This document shows, piece by piece, positions 37,268-47,662 of a stretch of DNA of 64,000 nt (within the stretch, counting starts at the first letter, position 1; every line of letters starts with the position of its first letter). Origin of the DNA: Candidatus Aalborgicola defluviihabitans. Lineage in GTDB: Bacteria; Pseudomonadota; Gammaproteobacteria; Burkholderiales; Burkholderiaceae_C. A program made the position numbers and the translations under genes. The DNA lies in the NCBI GenBank assembly GCA_016705575.1, contig JADIXX010000006.1, positions 62,001 to 126,000 of the forward strand, given 5' to 3'. The notes below the pieces were generated by a model. It saw only the letters and a program-made list of their open reading frames with translations, did no database searches and had not been told where the DNA came from.

Positions 37268-37840
37268 ATGACAACGTTTCTTCGCCCTTTGCTGGCTATT
37301 TTTGGTGCACTCACCGTGGTTACCGGTCTGGTCTACCCGCTGGCCGTAACCGGAGCTGCGCAGGCCATTTTTCCGGCGCAAGCCCATGGCAGTTTGGTAC
37401 TGCGTGATGGCAAGCCGGTAGGCTCCACCCTGATCGGGCAAAACTTCACTGCCCCTGAGAACTTCTGGGGCCGCCCATCGGCCACCGGGCCCATGCCCTA
37501 CAACGCAGCCGCCTCTAGCGGCTCCAACCAGGGCCCGCTGAACCCTGCGCTGATCGACGCTGTCAAAGGCCGCATCGCTGCATTGCACGCTGCCGACCCC
37601 AGCAATACCGCGCTGGTGCCGACAGACTTGGTGACTGCGTCGTCTAGCGGATTAGACCCGCACATCAGCCCGGCAGCGGCCAACTACCAAGTGGCCCGCG
37701 TGGCCCGCGCCCGCAAGCTGCCAGCAGCCCAGGTGCAGGCCTTGGTCGGGCAGCACACACAAGCACCGCTGTGGGGGATTTTGGGCGAACCGCAGGTCAA
37801 TGTTTTGCAACTGAACCTGGCGCTGGCTGCTTTGCGTTAA
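37268..37840 (+). CDS. kdpC: Potassium-transporting ATPase subunit C
   Basis: A 190-residue protein with one N-terminal helix (LLAIFGALTVVTGLVYPLAVTG) and a periplasmic domain containing LIGQNFTAPENFWGRPSAT and SGLDPHISPAAANYQVARVA, typical of KdpC. It helps assemble and stabilise the pump. Followed by kdpD after 9 bp. Confidence 0.95.
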   Translation: MTTFLRPLLAIFGALTVVTGLVYPLAVTGAAQAIFPAQAHGSLVLRDGKPVGSTLIGQNFTAPENFWGRPSATGPMPYNAAASSGSNQGPLNPALIDAVKGRIAALHAADPSNTALVPTDLVTASSSGLDPHISPAAANYQVARVARARKLPAAQVQALVGQHTQAPLWGILGEPQVNVLQLNLALAALR

Positions 37841-37849
37841 CAATGCAGC

Positions 37850-40624
37850 ATGGCAAGCACCCCTGACTCCCGGCAAGACCCTGATGCGCTACTGGCGCGC
37901 ATGAAGGAAGAAGCAGAGGCTGGCGAACGCGGCAAGCTGCGTATCTACTTTGGGGCCAACGCCGGCGTCGGCAAAACCTACGCCATGCTGGCTGCCGCGC
38001 AGCGCGCCCAACGGGCTGGCCAGCGGGTGCTGGTGGGCGTGGTGGAAACCCATGGTCGCAAAGACACGATGGAGTTGCAAGCCGACTTGCAGGTGCTGCC
38101 CTTGCAAGAGATTGCGTACCGTGGCCAGGTGCTGCTAGAGCTGGATATTGATGCCGCCTTGGCTGCCAAACCGGATGTGTTGTTGGTGGACGAGCTGGCC
38201 CACAGCAACGCACCCGGCTCGCGCCACCCCAAGCGCTGGCAAGACGTGCAAGAGCTGCTTGATGCCGGTATCGATGTGTGGACTGCACTGAACGTACAAC
38301 ACTTGGAAAGCCTCAATGGCACGGTAGGTGCCATTACCGGTGTCCGCGTTAACGAGACCGTGCCCGACACCGTGCTGGACAACGCAGACGAGATTGTGTT
38401 GGTGGATGTAACCGCCGACGAGCTGCTGGCCCGCCTCAAGGCTGGCAAGGTTTACATCCCTGCACAGGCCGAACGTGCCACTCAAAACTTCTTTCGCAAA
38501 GGCAACCTGATTGCGCTGCGCGAGATCGCCTTGCGCCGCACGGCGGAGCACGTGGGCGACGATGTGCGCAGCTACCGCCAGCACATGATGCAAACCTCGC
38601 GCCAGCACAATGGTGCCGACCATTCGGCGTGGAACACGTCGGGCGCGCTGCTGGTGTGCGTGGGCCCACAGGCCGGGGCTGAACATGCGGTGCGCACCGC
38701 TGCGCGCCTGGCCGGGCAGCTCAACGTGCGTTGGCACGCCGCCTATGTCGAAACCCCCGCGCTGCAGCGCCTCGCCCCCAAAGACCGAGACCGCACACTG
38801 GCCGTGCTCAAGCTGGCCGAAGAACTGGGTGGCAGCACGGCGGTGCTGACCGGCGACAACATTGCCCAAGCGCTCTTGCAGCACGCCCGCACGCTGAACT
38901 GCGCCACGTTGGTGCTGGGCCGTCCAATACCGCGCCCCTGGAGCGGCCTGTGGCGCGTGCTGATCCCGACGCTGACACGGCAGCTGGCCACGCTAGCACC
39001 GGCACTGGATGTTGTGGAGGTGGGCTTTACCGAGAGCGTGCGCAAGCTGGCGCAACCTTTGGGACGATTGGCAGAAGAGGCCCCAGTCACGTCTGTCTGG
39101 GAGTCGCAATGGGCTCGCTATGGCGGCGCAGTCGCAGCCTGTTTGCTGACCACGGTATTGACACAACCCATGCTTCCCCGGTTTGATCTGGCCAACATCG
39201 TCATGTTGTTTTTGCTGTGCGTGGTGTTTGTCGCCGTCAAGCTGGGGCGTGGCCCGGCCAGCTTGGCTGCGGTGCTGGCGGTCGCGTCGTTTGATTTCTT
39301 TTTTGTGCAGCCGCGCATGTCGCTGGCCGTGAGTGATGTGCAATACCTGGTCACCTTCGGGGTCATGCTGGTGGTGGGTTTGTTGATCGGCCAGCTCACC
39401 GCCAATCTGCGGTTTTCGGCCAACGTGTCGGCCAGCCGAGAGCAGCGCGCGCAGGCCTTGTTTGAGCTTTCGCGCGAGTTGTCGGCTGCGCTGCAGTGGG
39501 AGCAAGTCGTTGCCATGGGCGAGGCCGCTGTGCAGCGCACTTTTGGTGGTCAGGCCAAGGTACTGCTGCCAGATACCCACGACCGGCTCATTGTGCCAAG
39601 CGATCTGCCGGCAGACCTGGACAGCAGTGTTGCCGATTGGGTGCTGCGCAACGGCCAGCGCGCCGGTATGGCCACCTCGACTCTGCCGTCCAACGCGTGG
39701 CATTACGTGCCGCTGCAAGCGCCCATGCGTTTGCGTGGCGTGTTGGCGCTGAAGCCCGCTCAGCCACGCTGGTTGTTGATTCCAGAACAGGTTCAGCAGT
39801 TGGACACCTTGGCGCGGCAAATCGCCATTGCGCTGGAGCGTGTGCACTACGTGGAGGTGGCGCAGGGCGCTGTGGTGCAAATGGAATCCGAGCGCCTGCG
39901 CAACACACTGCTGGCGGCCATGTCGCACGATGTTCGCACGCCGCTCACGGCGTTGATCGGGCAGGCCGAGTCACTGGCCAGCTCGGTGCCGCTCACCCCA
40001 GACCAACACGCCTCAGCCAATGCCATCAGCCACGAGGCCCGCGAGCTCAGTACCTTAGTGGGTAACTTGCTGGAAATGGCACGGCTGGAGAGTGGCCAGG
40101 TTGAGCTGCACTTGGAATGGCAATCGGTGGAGGAGGTGGTGGGCAGCGCCATTCGCGCCGCGCGTCACGCGTTGGGGGCGCTGTCGGTGCACACCGTCAT
40201 TGCGGCCGACCTTCCCCTGGTGGAGTTTGATGCCGCGTTGATGGAGCGTGTGTTGGTCAACCTGATGGAAAACGCCGCCAAGTACGGCGTGGGCACGCCA
40301 CTGCATGTGCCTGCCATCGAGTTGACGGCACAGGCCACGCCCGATGCGCTGGAGCTGCGCGTGCGCGACTACGGCCCCGGCCTGCCACGCGCCAGTTCGG
40401 GCAAAGAGGTTGATTTATTCGCAAAATTCACCCGTGGAAAGAATGAGTCATCCACCCGCGGCGTGGGTTTGGGCTTGGCCATTTGCAAGGCCGTGGTGGA
40501 CGCGCACAAAGGCCGTATCAGCGCCCACAACGCCGATGGCGGTGGTGCAGAATTCACCATCACGCTGCCACGGCGTGCACCGCCCCTTGCCCCAGACGAA
40601 CCCATAGAAACTGACCAAGCCTGA
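37850..40624 (+). CDS. kdpD: Sensor histidine kinase KdpD
   Basis: The 924-residue sensor of K+ limitation. The N-terminal KdpD domain has Walker A in GANAGVGKTYAML (residues 35-43) and DELAHSNAPGSRHPKRW, followed by a Usp-like domain (RPIPRPWSGLW), four closely spaced helices (VAACLLTTVLTQPML to VTFGVMLVVGLLIGQ), a GAF-like region and the kinase core. The phosphorylated His is H693 in MSHDVRTPLTALIG; N, G1 and G2 boxes follow (LMENAAKYG, DYGPGLPR, GVGLGLAI). It phosphorylates KdpE, encoded 5 bp downstream. Confidence 0.96.
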   Translation: MASTPDSRQDPDALLARMKEEAEAGERGKLRIYFGANAGVGKTYAMLAAAQRAQRAGQRVLVGVVETHGRKDTMELQADLQVLPLQEIAYRGQVLLELDIDAALAAKPDVLLVDELAHSNAPGSRHPKRWQDVQELLDAGIDVWTALNVQHLESLNGTVGAITGVRVNETVPDTVLDNADEIVLVDVTADELLARLKAGKVYIPAQAERATQNFFRKGNLIALREIALRRTAEHVGDDVRSYRQHMMQTSRQHNGADHSAWNTSGALLVCVGPQAGAEHAVRTAARLAGQLNVRWHAAYVETPALQRLAPKDRDRTLAVLKLAEELGGSTAVLTGDNIAQALLQHARTLNCATLVLGRPIPRPWSGLWRVLIPTLTRQLATLAPALDVVEVGFTESVRKLAQPLGRLAEEAPVTSVWESQWARYGGAVAACLLTTVLTQPMLPRFDLANIVMLFLLCVVFVAVKLGRGPASLAAVLAVASFDFFFVQPRMSLAVSDVQYLVTFGVMLVVGLLIGQLTANLRFSANVSASREQRAQALFELSRELSAALQWEQVVAMGEAAVQRTFGGQAKVLLPDTHDRLIVPSDLPADLDSSVADWVLRNGQRAGMATSTLPSNAWHYVPLQAPMRLRGVLALKPAQPRWLLIPEQVQQLDTLARQIAIALERVHYVEVAQGAVVQMESERLRNTLLAAMSHDVRTPLTALIGQAESLASSVPLTPDQHASANAISHEARELSTLVGNLLEMARLESGQVELHLEWQSVEEVVGSAIRAARHALGALSVHTVIAADLPLVEFDAALMERVLVNLMENAAKYGVGTPLHVPAIELTAQATPDALELRVRDYGPGLPRASSGKEVDLFAKFTRGKNESSTRGVGLGLAICKAVVDAHKGRISAHNADGGGAEFTITLPRRAPPLAPDEPIETDQA

Positions 40625-40629
40625 GCCCC

Positions 40630-41334
40630 ATGTCCACCCCATCACCCGTTGCCGTGCTGATTGAAGACGAGCCCCAAATTCGCCGCTTTGTGCGTGCAGC
40701 GCTAGAGGCCGAAGGCTGGCAGGTGTTTGAGGCCGACACCGCACAGCGCGGCCTGACCGAAGCGGGCACCCGCAAGCCTGACCTGTTGGTGCTGGACCTG
40801 GGCTTGCCCGACGGTGATGGTCTGGACGTGATCCGCGATGTGCGCGGCTGGTCGGCCGTGCCTATCGTGGTGCTGTCAGCCCGCAGTGATGAAGCGGACA
40901 AGATCGCCGCGCTGGATGCCGGTGCCGATGACTATCTGACCAAGCCCTTTGGCGTGGGCGAGCTGCTGGCCCGCGTACGCGCCAACCTGCGTCGGCCGCG
41001 CACCGCGAGTGCCGATGGCAAGGCCGACGAATCGCTGTTCTCGTTTGGCGACGTAGTGATAGACCGCAAAGCACGCTTGGTGCGCCGCGCTGGCGTAGAG
41101 GTACACCTGACTCCCACAGAATACCGGCTGCTGCTGGTGCTGGTGGCCAACGTGGGCCGCGTGCTGACCCACCGCCAGCTACTGCGCGAGGTGTGGGGCC
41201 CTTCGCATGCGGACCAAAGCCACTATCTGCGTATCTACATGGGTCACTTACGGCAAAAGTTGGAATCGGATCCCGCCCAGCCGCAACATTTATTGACAGA
41301 AACAGCTGTTGGGTATCGACTGGTTGTGCTCTAA
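40630..41334 (+). CDS. kdpE: Response regulator KdpE
   Basis: An OmpR-type regulator of 234 residues. The receiver domain has acidic residues IEDEPQ, the phosphorylated D56 in LVLDLGLPDGDG and K in YLTKPFGVGEL; the C-terminal winged helix has HLTPTEYRLLLVLVANVGRVLTH and YLRIYMGHLRQKLE. It activates kdpFABC transcription. This is the last gene of the cluster. No clear terminator was recognised after it. Confidence 0.96.
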   Translation: MSTPSPVAVLIEDEPQIRRFVRAALEAEGWQVFEADTAQRGLTEAGTRKPDLLVLDLGLPDGDGLDVIRDVRGWSAVPIVVLSARSDEADKIAALDAGADDYLTKPFGVGELLARVRANLRRPRTASADGKADESLFSFGDVVIDRKARLVRRAGVEVHLTPTEYRLLLVLVANVGRVLTHRQLLREVWGPSHADQSHYLRIYMGHLRQKLESDPAQPQHLLTETAVGYRLVVL

Positions 41335-41859
41335 ATTGCGCTTATTGCAGTCGCCTGAATCGCTGCGGGCGATACCAAGACAATCTGCAAGCCTTTTCGG
41401 CCGCTTCGGCCAGTGGTACAACTGGATGCGCCAACCGCTGATGTGGGTGAGCACACCAGAAGCGGTACACGGCGGTTTTCAAAAAGCCAGGTGCCTTTGA
41501 AAATTCTGCGCGTTTCGGCCAGCAGGTCAGGCCATTTGTCCCAATGCCGCACGCGCAATGCTGGCCGCGTCAACCCCAAAGTAGCCGCGCACGGCGCTGG
41601 ACGAGCCCACGCTTGATATGACACCGACGATGGTCGATGTCTGCTGGCGCGCTCCAGCTTCATTCCGTGAGCGTCGGGACGACAGGCAAGACGAGAACAC
41701 CGCAGGCCCTTGAGGCGACACGTCACCGAGTGGCGCCGGTCACGTTCTGAGCCAAATTTTCTATTTTTCAGTCAAGGAGTAAAAAAGTCAGATATGTCCA
41801 TGCTAATCAATGGCATCAAGGTTTCAGCCAATTTATTGCTCTAGTGCACTAGGCGGTTT
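41335..41859. other. Stretch between kdpE and the cardiolipin synthase gene holding only an aceE relic
   Basis: Apart from the relic at 41527-41605 no gene is recognisable. A 12-bp perfect palindrome CTAGTGCACTAG lies at 41841-41852, close to the end of the cardiolipin synthase gene; it is not followed by a T-run on the minus strand, so it is not a convincing terminator. Confidence 0.4.
41527..41605 (-). pseudogene. Relic of the exact aceE 3' end, stop codon included
   Basis: On the minus strand it encodes AVRGYFGVDAASIARAALGQ and ends with MA and the stop at 41527, matching the intact AceE C-terminus (ALRGYFGVDAASIVRAALEQ) nearly residue for residue. Upstream of the AVRG the sequence becomes unrelated (TSTIVGVISSVGSS). 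It is the best preserved relic of the very end of the gene. Confidence 0.75.
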
Positions 41860-43290
41860 TTAAAGTTGAAACGCCAGCCATCGCACTATGCCCTCTGCGA
41901 AGGCATAGGTTATGCCAGGTTGGCGGGCAACATAGCGCTTGGCACCCGCACGGTGGCGCGCGACCCATTGTGAGAAGTCTTTGACATCGCCTGGGGCAAA
42001 AAAGGCCACCATCATTTCGTAATTCAGGAACAGGCTACGTTCATCCAAATTGGCCGAGCCCACCAAGGCCAAATCCTCGTCAATCAAAACCGCCTTGGCG
42101 TGAACCATAGCGGTACAGAGCCAAATATCTGCACCAGCAGCTGCCATGTCTCGCAGTGAGGCGTGACGCGCGATGTCTGCCAGCCGGTGATTGGAGCGGG
42201 CAGGCAGCACCACATCCACCGCCACCCCACGGCGCGCCGCCAGGGTCAGCGCCATCAGCAGCGTGGCGTCTGGAACAAAATACGGCGTCACGATGGTGAT
42301 ACGTCGCTGCGCGCCAAAGCAACTGGAGATTAGCAGCGAGTAAAGTGTGTCATCGGCTTGGTCGGGGCCGCTGGGTAGAAACTGGGCCACAACACGCGCG
42401 TCACTCGTGGCCGCAAGTGGTGTGGGCGTGGACTTTGCCGTGGACGCAGCAGTGACCAGGCCAGTCTTGGAGAACTGCCAGTCTTGGTCAAATTGTGATT
42501 GCATCTGGACCGCAAGCGCGCCGCTACACACAAAGGTCAAATCAACCCACGCCGTTTTGGGCGGAAGGGCAATGGGATCACCCACAAAGTACTCTGCTGC
42601 CAGATTACGCCCACCCATCCATACGGTCTGACCGTCGGCGATAGCCATTTTTCGGTGGTTGCGTAAATTGGTACGCCCCGGCAGTACGGAGCGCAGAGGC
42701 GATACAAACAACTCGACCACTACGCCCGCACGGCGCAATTGGCCCAGCGCTGCAACGCCGCCAAAATAGACACCGACCCCGTCAATAAGCAAACGCACCT
42801 GCACACCCGCTTGTGCACGCTGCATGAGGATGGCGCTTAACTCGGCCCCCAGCGCATCACGACCCAATAGAAAGGTACTGACATCCAGCGTATGCGATGC
42901 CTGGTACATCAGTTTGCGCAGTGCATCCAATGATTCGCGTCCGTCCTCGTGAATATCGAGTCCGTCATAGGTGGCCGCAGGTGGTAACCCCATTGCGGCC
43001 GATAGTTGCCGGAACTTCTCTGCCAGCGTCGTGCAAGCCATTCCCATTCCGAGGGCCACAGGCCTTTTAGCAGCCGCTGGTGCACCAAGGGACTTGCGCC
43101 CGCCAAAAAGCAAATACAAGGGCAGCGCCAAGTACGGCAGCATGGCAAGCGAGACCACCCAGGTCAGGGCCGCCGCAGGGTGGCGACGTTGCTTTCGGGC
43201 ATGGGTTGTCACGCCATAAATGACCAAGCCCACCGTCACCAAGACGCTGTGCAGCGAAAACCAGTGTTGGGAAATAAGTTGTTCGAACAT
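41860..43290 (-). CDS. cls: Cardiolipin synthase, phospholipase D superfamily
   Basis: Joins two phosphatidylglycerol molecules into cardiolipin at the inner membrane. The 476 residues have two N-terminal helices (FSLHSVLVTVGLVIYGV and ALTWVVSLAMLPYLALPLYLL) and two HKD active sites: NHRKMAIADGQTVWMGGRNL and VHAKAVLIDEDLALVGSANLD. Length is normal. It is transcribed toward kdpE and separated from it by about 525 bp. Confidence 0.93.
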   Translation of the reverse strand: MFEQLISQHWFSLHSVLVTVGLVIYGVTTHARKQRRHPAAALTWVVSLAMLPYLALPLYLLFGGRKSLGAPAAAKRPVALGMGMACTTLAEKFRQLSAAMGLPPAATYDGLDIHEDGRESLDALRKLMYQASHTLDVSTFLLGRDALGAELSAILMQRAQAGVQVRLLIDGVGVYFGGVAALGQLRRAGVVVELFVSPLRSVLPGRTNLRNHRKMAIADGQTVWMGGRNLAAEYFVGDPIALPPKTAWVDLTFVCSGALAVQMQSQFDQDWQFSKTGLVTAASTAKSTPTPLAATSDARVVAQFLPSGPDQADDTLYSLLISSCFGAQRRITIVTPYFVPDATLLMALTLAARRGVAVDVVLPARSNHRLADIARHASLRDMAAAGADIWLCTAMVHAKAVLIDEDLALVGSANLDERSLFLNYEMMVAFFAPGDVKDFSQWVARHRAGAKRYVARQPGITYAFAEGIVRWLAFQL

Positions 43291-43354
43291 TTTGAACTGC
43301 CACAGCGTATCGCACTTCGGTTAGTCTAAGCCGGTTCAGATTGAAAGCCGCACC

Positions 43355-43903
43355 ATGCAAACACCACCCCAGAGTCCGTCCACCGAAAAGGTCAAATCCG
43401 GCGTGGACCACTTGCGATTTCATCGACCCAATGCACATTTGGCGTCCACCTTCGGCAACGATGCATTCGCCCTGCGTGCAGAGGCGTTTGCCCGATTTTT
43501 CGGCACACCGCTATTCTTGGGTGCACAAACACTCATCGTCGCGGTATGGATTGGGCTCAACGTAGCCGGCCTAACGACCTTTGACGTCTACCCTTTCATT
43601 CTCTTGAATCTAGCGTTCAGCTTGCAGGCGGCTTATGCGGCCCCATTGATCTTATTGGCCCAGACCCGACAGGCAGCGCGCGACAAGGTCCAAACCGAAG
43701 CCGATGCCCAGCACCGCGAAGCACTGGCCATTACCAACGAAAGACGGCAGGAAGATGCAGCGCGCAATACAGCGCAGGTTATGTTGCTATTGGAGCAAAA
43801 CACCCGCCTGACCGAGCTCACCAAGCAGTTGACGGAGCGGATTGAGATATTGACGGTGGAGATGCATGCGCACTTCACGGCAAGCGTGAAAGGTACCCAG
43901 TAA
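43355..43903 (+). CDS. DUF1003 membrane protein
   Basis: A 182-residue protein starting MQTPPQSPSTEKVKS. Two helices (GTPLFLGAQTLIVAVWIGLN and YPFILLNLAFSLQAAYAAPL) are followed by a coiled-coil-like tail rich in Gln, Arg and Glu, the layout of DUF1003 proteins, with the family pattern FILLNLAFS-QA-YAAP. Function is unknown. It is divergent from cls with 64 bp between. Confidence 0.85.
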   Translation: MQTPPQSPSTEKVKSGVDHLRFHRPNAHLASTFGNDAFALRAEAFARFFGTPLFLGAQTLIVAVWIGLNVAGLTTFDVYPFILLNLAFSLQAAYAAPLILLAQTRQAARDKVQTEADAQHREALAITNERRQEDAARNTAQVMLLLEQNTRLTELTKQLTERIEILTVEMHAHFTASVKGTQ

Positions 43904-43911
43904 CACGTGAC

Positions 43912-43963
43912 TTTTGGATGTTGGCGCTGAATGTGATTGAGACGATGATGCCCATCTGGCCCC
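43912..43963 (-). mobile_element. Short remnant of an IS91-type transposase C-terminus
   Basis: On the minus strand the sequence following GGGGGCCAGATGGGCATCAT encodes QMGIIVSITFSANIQK in one frame, matching the QMRIIAFITFSADIQ and QMSIIAFITFSADIH of the two longer remnants at 47.5 and 49.2 kb. It is joined directly to an aceE relic at TTGCGGGG. Confidence 0.5.
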
Positions 43964-44335
43964 CGCAACACCGCCTGCATATCGCGGTAGCAAAAGCCGT
44001 CGGTACCCAGCGTGAGGTAGCCAGGCTCTGCCGGCAGGCGCGGACTTGATGATCTCAGTCAAGTGGGCAACGGAGCCTGACAGCGTAACTTCCTTAAGAG
44101 AATTCAGGCTGTAGCCCTCGTCGGAACTACATAAATAGCTACCAAACCAATAGCATTTGCGTACTACGTCTACCGCTACACCTTCAGGCAAATCCGGCTG
44201 GGCGTAGTTCTCTTTCATAAGCGTGACGTAGTAGAAAGCGTCCTTCACTGCCCAGCGTGGTGCGCCCAGATGTGGCGCCTAGCAGGAAGCCGCACAACCG
44301 TTGGCCGGAGGATGCCCATGGCTTCGCGGTCGCAC
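43964..44335 (-). pseudogene. Composite aceE relic with several internal deletions, including the repeat
   Basis: Segments matching the intact aceE appear in the original order but shortened: a C-terminal piece (AAAAGCCGTCGGTACCCAGC), a jump at GGCGCG to ATCTCAGTCAAGTGGGC, the repeat (TAGCCCTCGTCGGAACTACA at about 44114), the CAAATCCGGCTGGGCGTAG block, then jumps to pieces matching about 50095-50150 and 50320-50340 of the intact gene. Stops prevent any full product. The 3' side on the plus strand leads directly into the promoter region of the first LprI-like gene. Confidence 0.8.
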
Positions 44336-44990
44336 AGACCTCCGTGTGCGTGCAAGCGCGTGCGCCGTCGTACATTAGGCGGCTGGCGTGGGGAGGCATC
44401 TGCCTTTTCGGGATGCTCGTGCTGGCTATAGATCGCTAGTAGTTTCGCCCTGCGCGCTGGCCTGACGGTTCATCTGTGCCGAGAACGCATCCCGACTAGA
44501 CTTAACCTGGCAGTTCAATTCTTAGCCGTCACAATTTTGGAGCCAAGTCATGAAATCGAAAGCTCTCCTCGTCGCCGCACTGTTTTTCATGGCCATACAA
44601 GCATGCCATGCGGCTGATCATCCCATCGACCAGTATCAAAGCAAATGCATAGCCAAAGACTCAACCACCTCTGGAATGACGAACTGCACCAATGGCGCGA
44701 TCTCTCGATGGGATAAGGAGCTAAACAGCGTCTACGCCAATTTGATTTCATCGCTTGCACCGAGCGAGCAACAGGCCCTTCGTGAAGCGCAGAGGCAATG
44801 GATTTTGTATCGAGACGCCGAGTTCAAGCTAATCGATGAGATGTACAAAACCAAGGATGGCACGATGTATATCCCGATGCGCGCAGCGGATCGTCTTGAA
44901 ATTATCAAGACGCGCGCCTTGCGATTACAGGCCTATCGTGATCTGCAAGGCCTCTAACGCGCGCCCCTGGCAGCTACGAATGCTGCCCAC
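44189..44990. repeat. Segmental duplication, copy 1 (aceE relic plus LprI-like gene)
   Basis: This ~800 bp segment is almost identical to 47733-48533. It contains the end of an aceE relic, about 215 bp of upstream sequence and the whole 135-codon gene. Visible differences are few (for example CAATTCTTAG against CAAACCTTAG before the ribosome site). The similarity fades soon after the gene stops. Confidence 0.85.
44550..44957 (+). CDS. Secreted LprI-like (DUF1311) protein, copy 1
   Basis: A signal peptide (MKSKALLVAALFFMAIQACH) precedes a small all-helical domain with cysteines at CIAKDSTTSGMTNCTNGA and the signature WDKELNSVYANLISSLAPSE and EAQRQWILYRDAEF, as in the LprI/DUF1311 family. LprI of mycobacteria inhibits lysozyme; whether this one does is unknown. 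ATG at 44550 follows a GGAGCC site. The second copy at 48094 differs at a single residue (Arg for Gln near the end). Confidence 0.85.
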   Translation: MKSKALLVAALFFMAIQACHAADHPIDQYQSKCIAKDSTTSGMTNCTNGAISRWDKELNSVYANLISSLAPSEQQALREAQRQWILYRDAEFKLIDEMYKTKDGTMYIPMRAADRLEIIKTRALRLQAYRDLQGL

Positions 44991-45189
44991 CTCTGACGAC
45001 ACCAGTTGGGCGATGTGGACAATCAGTTCCAGCGGCGTGAGCACCAGTTCACCCGAATACTTGCCGGACTGCAGGGGCTAAGGAAGTTGAACACTAGGAA
45101 ATTGCGCGGCCAGCTATCGAACTGATAGTGTCACGTTCTCACTGGCGTCACGTCAACCAGCACTCAATGCCCCAGCACCTGCACAGCGC

Positions 45190-45475
45190 CTTGAACAATG
45201 GCTTTGGCATCCACCCCAAATTAGCCGCGCAAAGCCGCCCGCGTGTCATTGCGGCCAAAGCCATCGGTGCACAGGGTGAGGTCGCTGTGGTCTTGTGGAA
45301 AAAAGGCGCGCACGCTTTCCGGCACAGCGCAAACATAGTCGGTGGCAGCGATGATGGGGCCGCTGCTGGCTTGCAATTGCTGCGTGATAAATGGCATCGG
45401 CGCGGTTGTGTCACCGGCCAGTTGGCGCTGATGGCAGGCGCGTCCACGATGACCGCCGCCTGCTCCGTCACGATA
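45190..45475 (-). pseudogene. Longest uninterrupted aceE 3' relic
   Basis: About 280 bp align without large gaps to the intact aceE between about 49410 and 49690: GGCCAAAGCCATCGGTGC, CACGCTTTCCGGCACAGCGC, ATAGTCGGTGGCAGCGATGA and GGGCCGCTGCTGGCTTGCAA are in place. Frameshifts and a stop interrupt it. It ends near an inverted repeat ATTGCTA...TAGCAAT at 45478-45500. The rest of 44958-45605 shows no gene. Confidence 0.8.
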
Positions 45476-45605
45476 ATATTGCTACCAATTAAATAGCAAT
45501 AAACTTTTATTTCCAGAGGGCTATAGTCACTTTTTGTAGTCGGGGCAAGCTTATCCTCTACCTGAAGGCACCTCTTTAAGCATACGCTGACCAAGGACTA
45601 TTACC

Positions 45606-46436
<831 letters not shown>

Positions 46437-46569
46437 TGGATGGGGCGGACCTTGCATGGGAGCGCCAGTTCGGTGGAGACCGCCACTGCCACTATAGCTG
46501 TGTTTGTATGCAGCTTTCCACTATAAGCGCCTGTCTGTCGGGGTTTGTCCGGAATCAGACTGTTATCTC

Positions 46570-46729
46570 AGCGCAAGCCCGTTTTGTCAGGATGATCCAC
46601 CGGTCCGCCATTGTCAACGCCCGGGTGATCGCCACCGTCTCGCGAGTCATGCGCGGCCAGGCCAGTGTGAAGATCAAAGGCTGCCCCGAAAACCTGGCGG
46701 TAAGCCGCCCGTTCTCCCCTCTGTTCTAG
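46570..46729 (+). pseudogene. C-terminal remnant of a LytTR-type DNA-binding domain
   Basis: The frame ending at 46729 reads RFVRMIHRSAIVNARVIATV and then RGQASVKIKGCPENLAVSRP, with a final FSPLF. This follows the LytTR pattern (FV-IHRS-IVN, LKG---LPVSR--). No start or receiver domain precedes it; the upstream 200 bp are poly-G and unrelated sequence. It is therefore a truncated AlgR/LytR-type regulator. Confidence 0.55.
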
Positions 46730-46783
46730 TAGATTTTCAAGCAAATGTAAGCACGGTTTGCGGGCTGAGTACACTTATCGCCC

Positions 46784-47413
46784 ATGTCCACACACTTTCA
46801 CATGCACAAGGCGCGCCTGGAGACTCTGGTCGATGGAGTCTTTGCGATTGCCATGACGATTTTGGTCCTGGAAGTCAAAGTTCCCGAGATTGCGGATGGC
46901 CGATCGACCGACGCCTTGCTGCATGCCTTGGCACACCACGGCTACGTCATTGGCGCCTATTTTTTCAGCTTTGCCATGCTGGCGTTGTTTTGGGTCTGGC
47001 ACCACCGCCTGGTCGAAAAGATTCGCGAGTTTGACTTCCCCTTGCTGGTCTGCACGCTCGTATTTTTGGCGCTGGTCTGCTTCTTTCCTTTTGCCGCCGC
47101 CTTGCTCGGACGTTATCCACTGAACCTTGGCGCCCTGTTGGTCTACGTTCCCTTGACGGGCATGATCGTGCTTCTGCAGGCCTTGTTGTTCGCATTGGCC
47201 GTGCGAAGGCGCCTCTTGGTGGACAGCGTTTCGGCCGACGACGTGCTGGCCACGCAAAGGCGCAACTTTCGCGGCTGCGCCATCTTCTTTTTTGCCAGCA
47301 TTCCCACCGCCTTGCGCGTGCATGTTGCATGGATTGGCGTGTGTGTCGTTTTGGGTGTGTTCTTTTTGTGGTTGGCACACGCGCGCGTCAAACACACCCA
47401 GAAGGCTGCCTGA
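46784..47413 (+). CDS. TMEM175-like (DUF1211) potassium channel protein
   Basis: The 209-residue protein has six helices and the family motif at the start of helix 1: RLETLVDGVFAIAMTILVLE. Bacterial TMEM175 proteins are tetrameric K+-conducting channels. The remaining helices include YVIGAYFFSFAMLALFWVWH and LGALLVYVPLTGMIVLL. It is intact and stands alone between relics; together with kdp it gives this region two potassium-related functions. Confidence 0.85.
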   Translation: MSTHFHMHKARLETLVDGVFAIAMTILVLEVKVPEIADGRSTDALLHALAHHGYVIGAYFFSFAMLALFWVWHHRLVEKIREFDFPLLVCTLVFLALVCFFPFAAALLGRYPLNLGALLVYVPLTGMIVLLQALLFALAVRRRLLVDSVSADDVLATQRRNFRGCAIFFFASIPTALRVHVAWIGVCVVLGVFFLWLAHARVKHTQKAA

Positions 47414-47449
47414 CTCCAGGTCCGCAGCGCGTCTTTGCTCGGCCAGGCG

Positions 47450-47662
47450 ATGGTCTGAATCCCCAAGAATCAGCGCCCCGTCGTCGCAAACCACGGGGGG
47501 GGGCGCCGAGCTGCCGAAGCCAACACCTCCCCACCCACTCCCACAGCGGTGGCCCGCGTGCCGGGGCGATGCGGGGAGCTTGCGTCTCGACTCCGATGTG
47601 ATCCAGTATCTTTGGATGTCGGCACTGAAGGTGATGAACGCGATGATGCGCATCTGCCCTCC
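47450..47662 (-). mobile_element. Remnant of an IS91-type transposase C-terminus
   Basis: On the minus strand, CGGQMRIIAFITFSADIQ (with a preceding CRRR) and, in the next frame, ILDHIGVETQAPRIAPARGP and PLWEW reproduce the C-terminal end typical of IS91-family (Y2) transposases, where a CxxC pair precedes QMRIIAF. A frameshift separates the halves. It is fused to the aceE relic at TTGCGG. Family assignment is from memory of the conserved wording. Confidence 0.6.

Noticed and set aside
41841..41852. Palindrome CTAGTGCACTAG as a terminator for cls
   Set aside because: No T-run follows on the minus strand; it may be chance.
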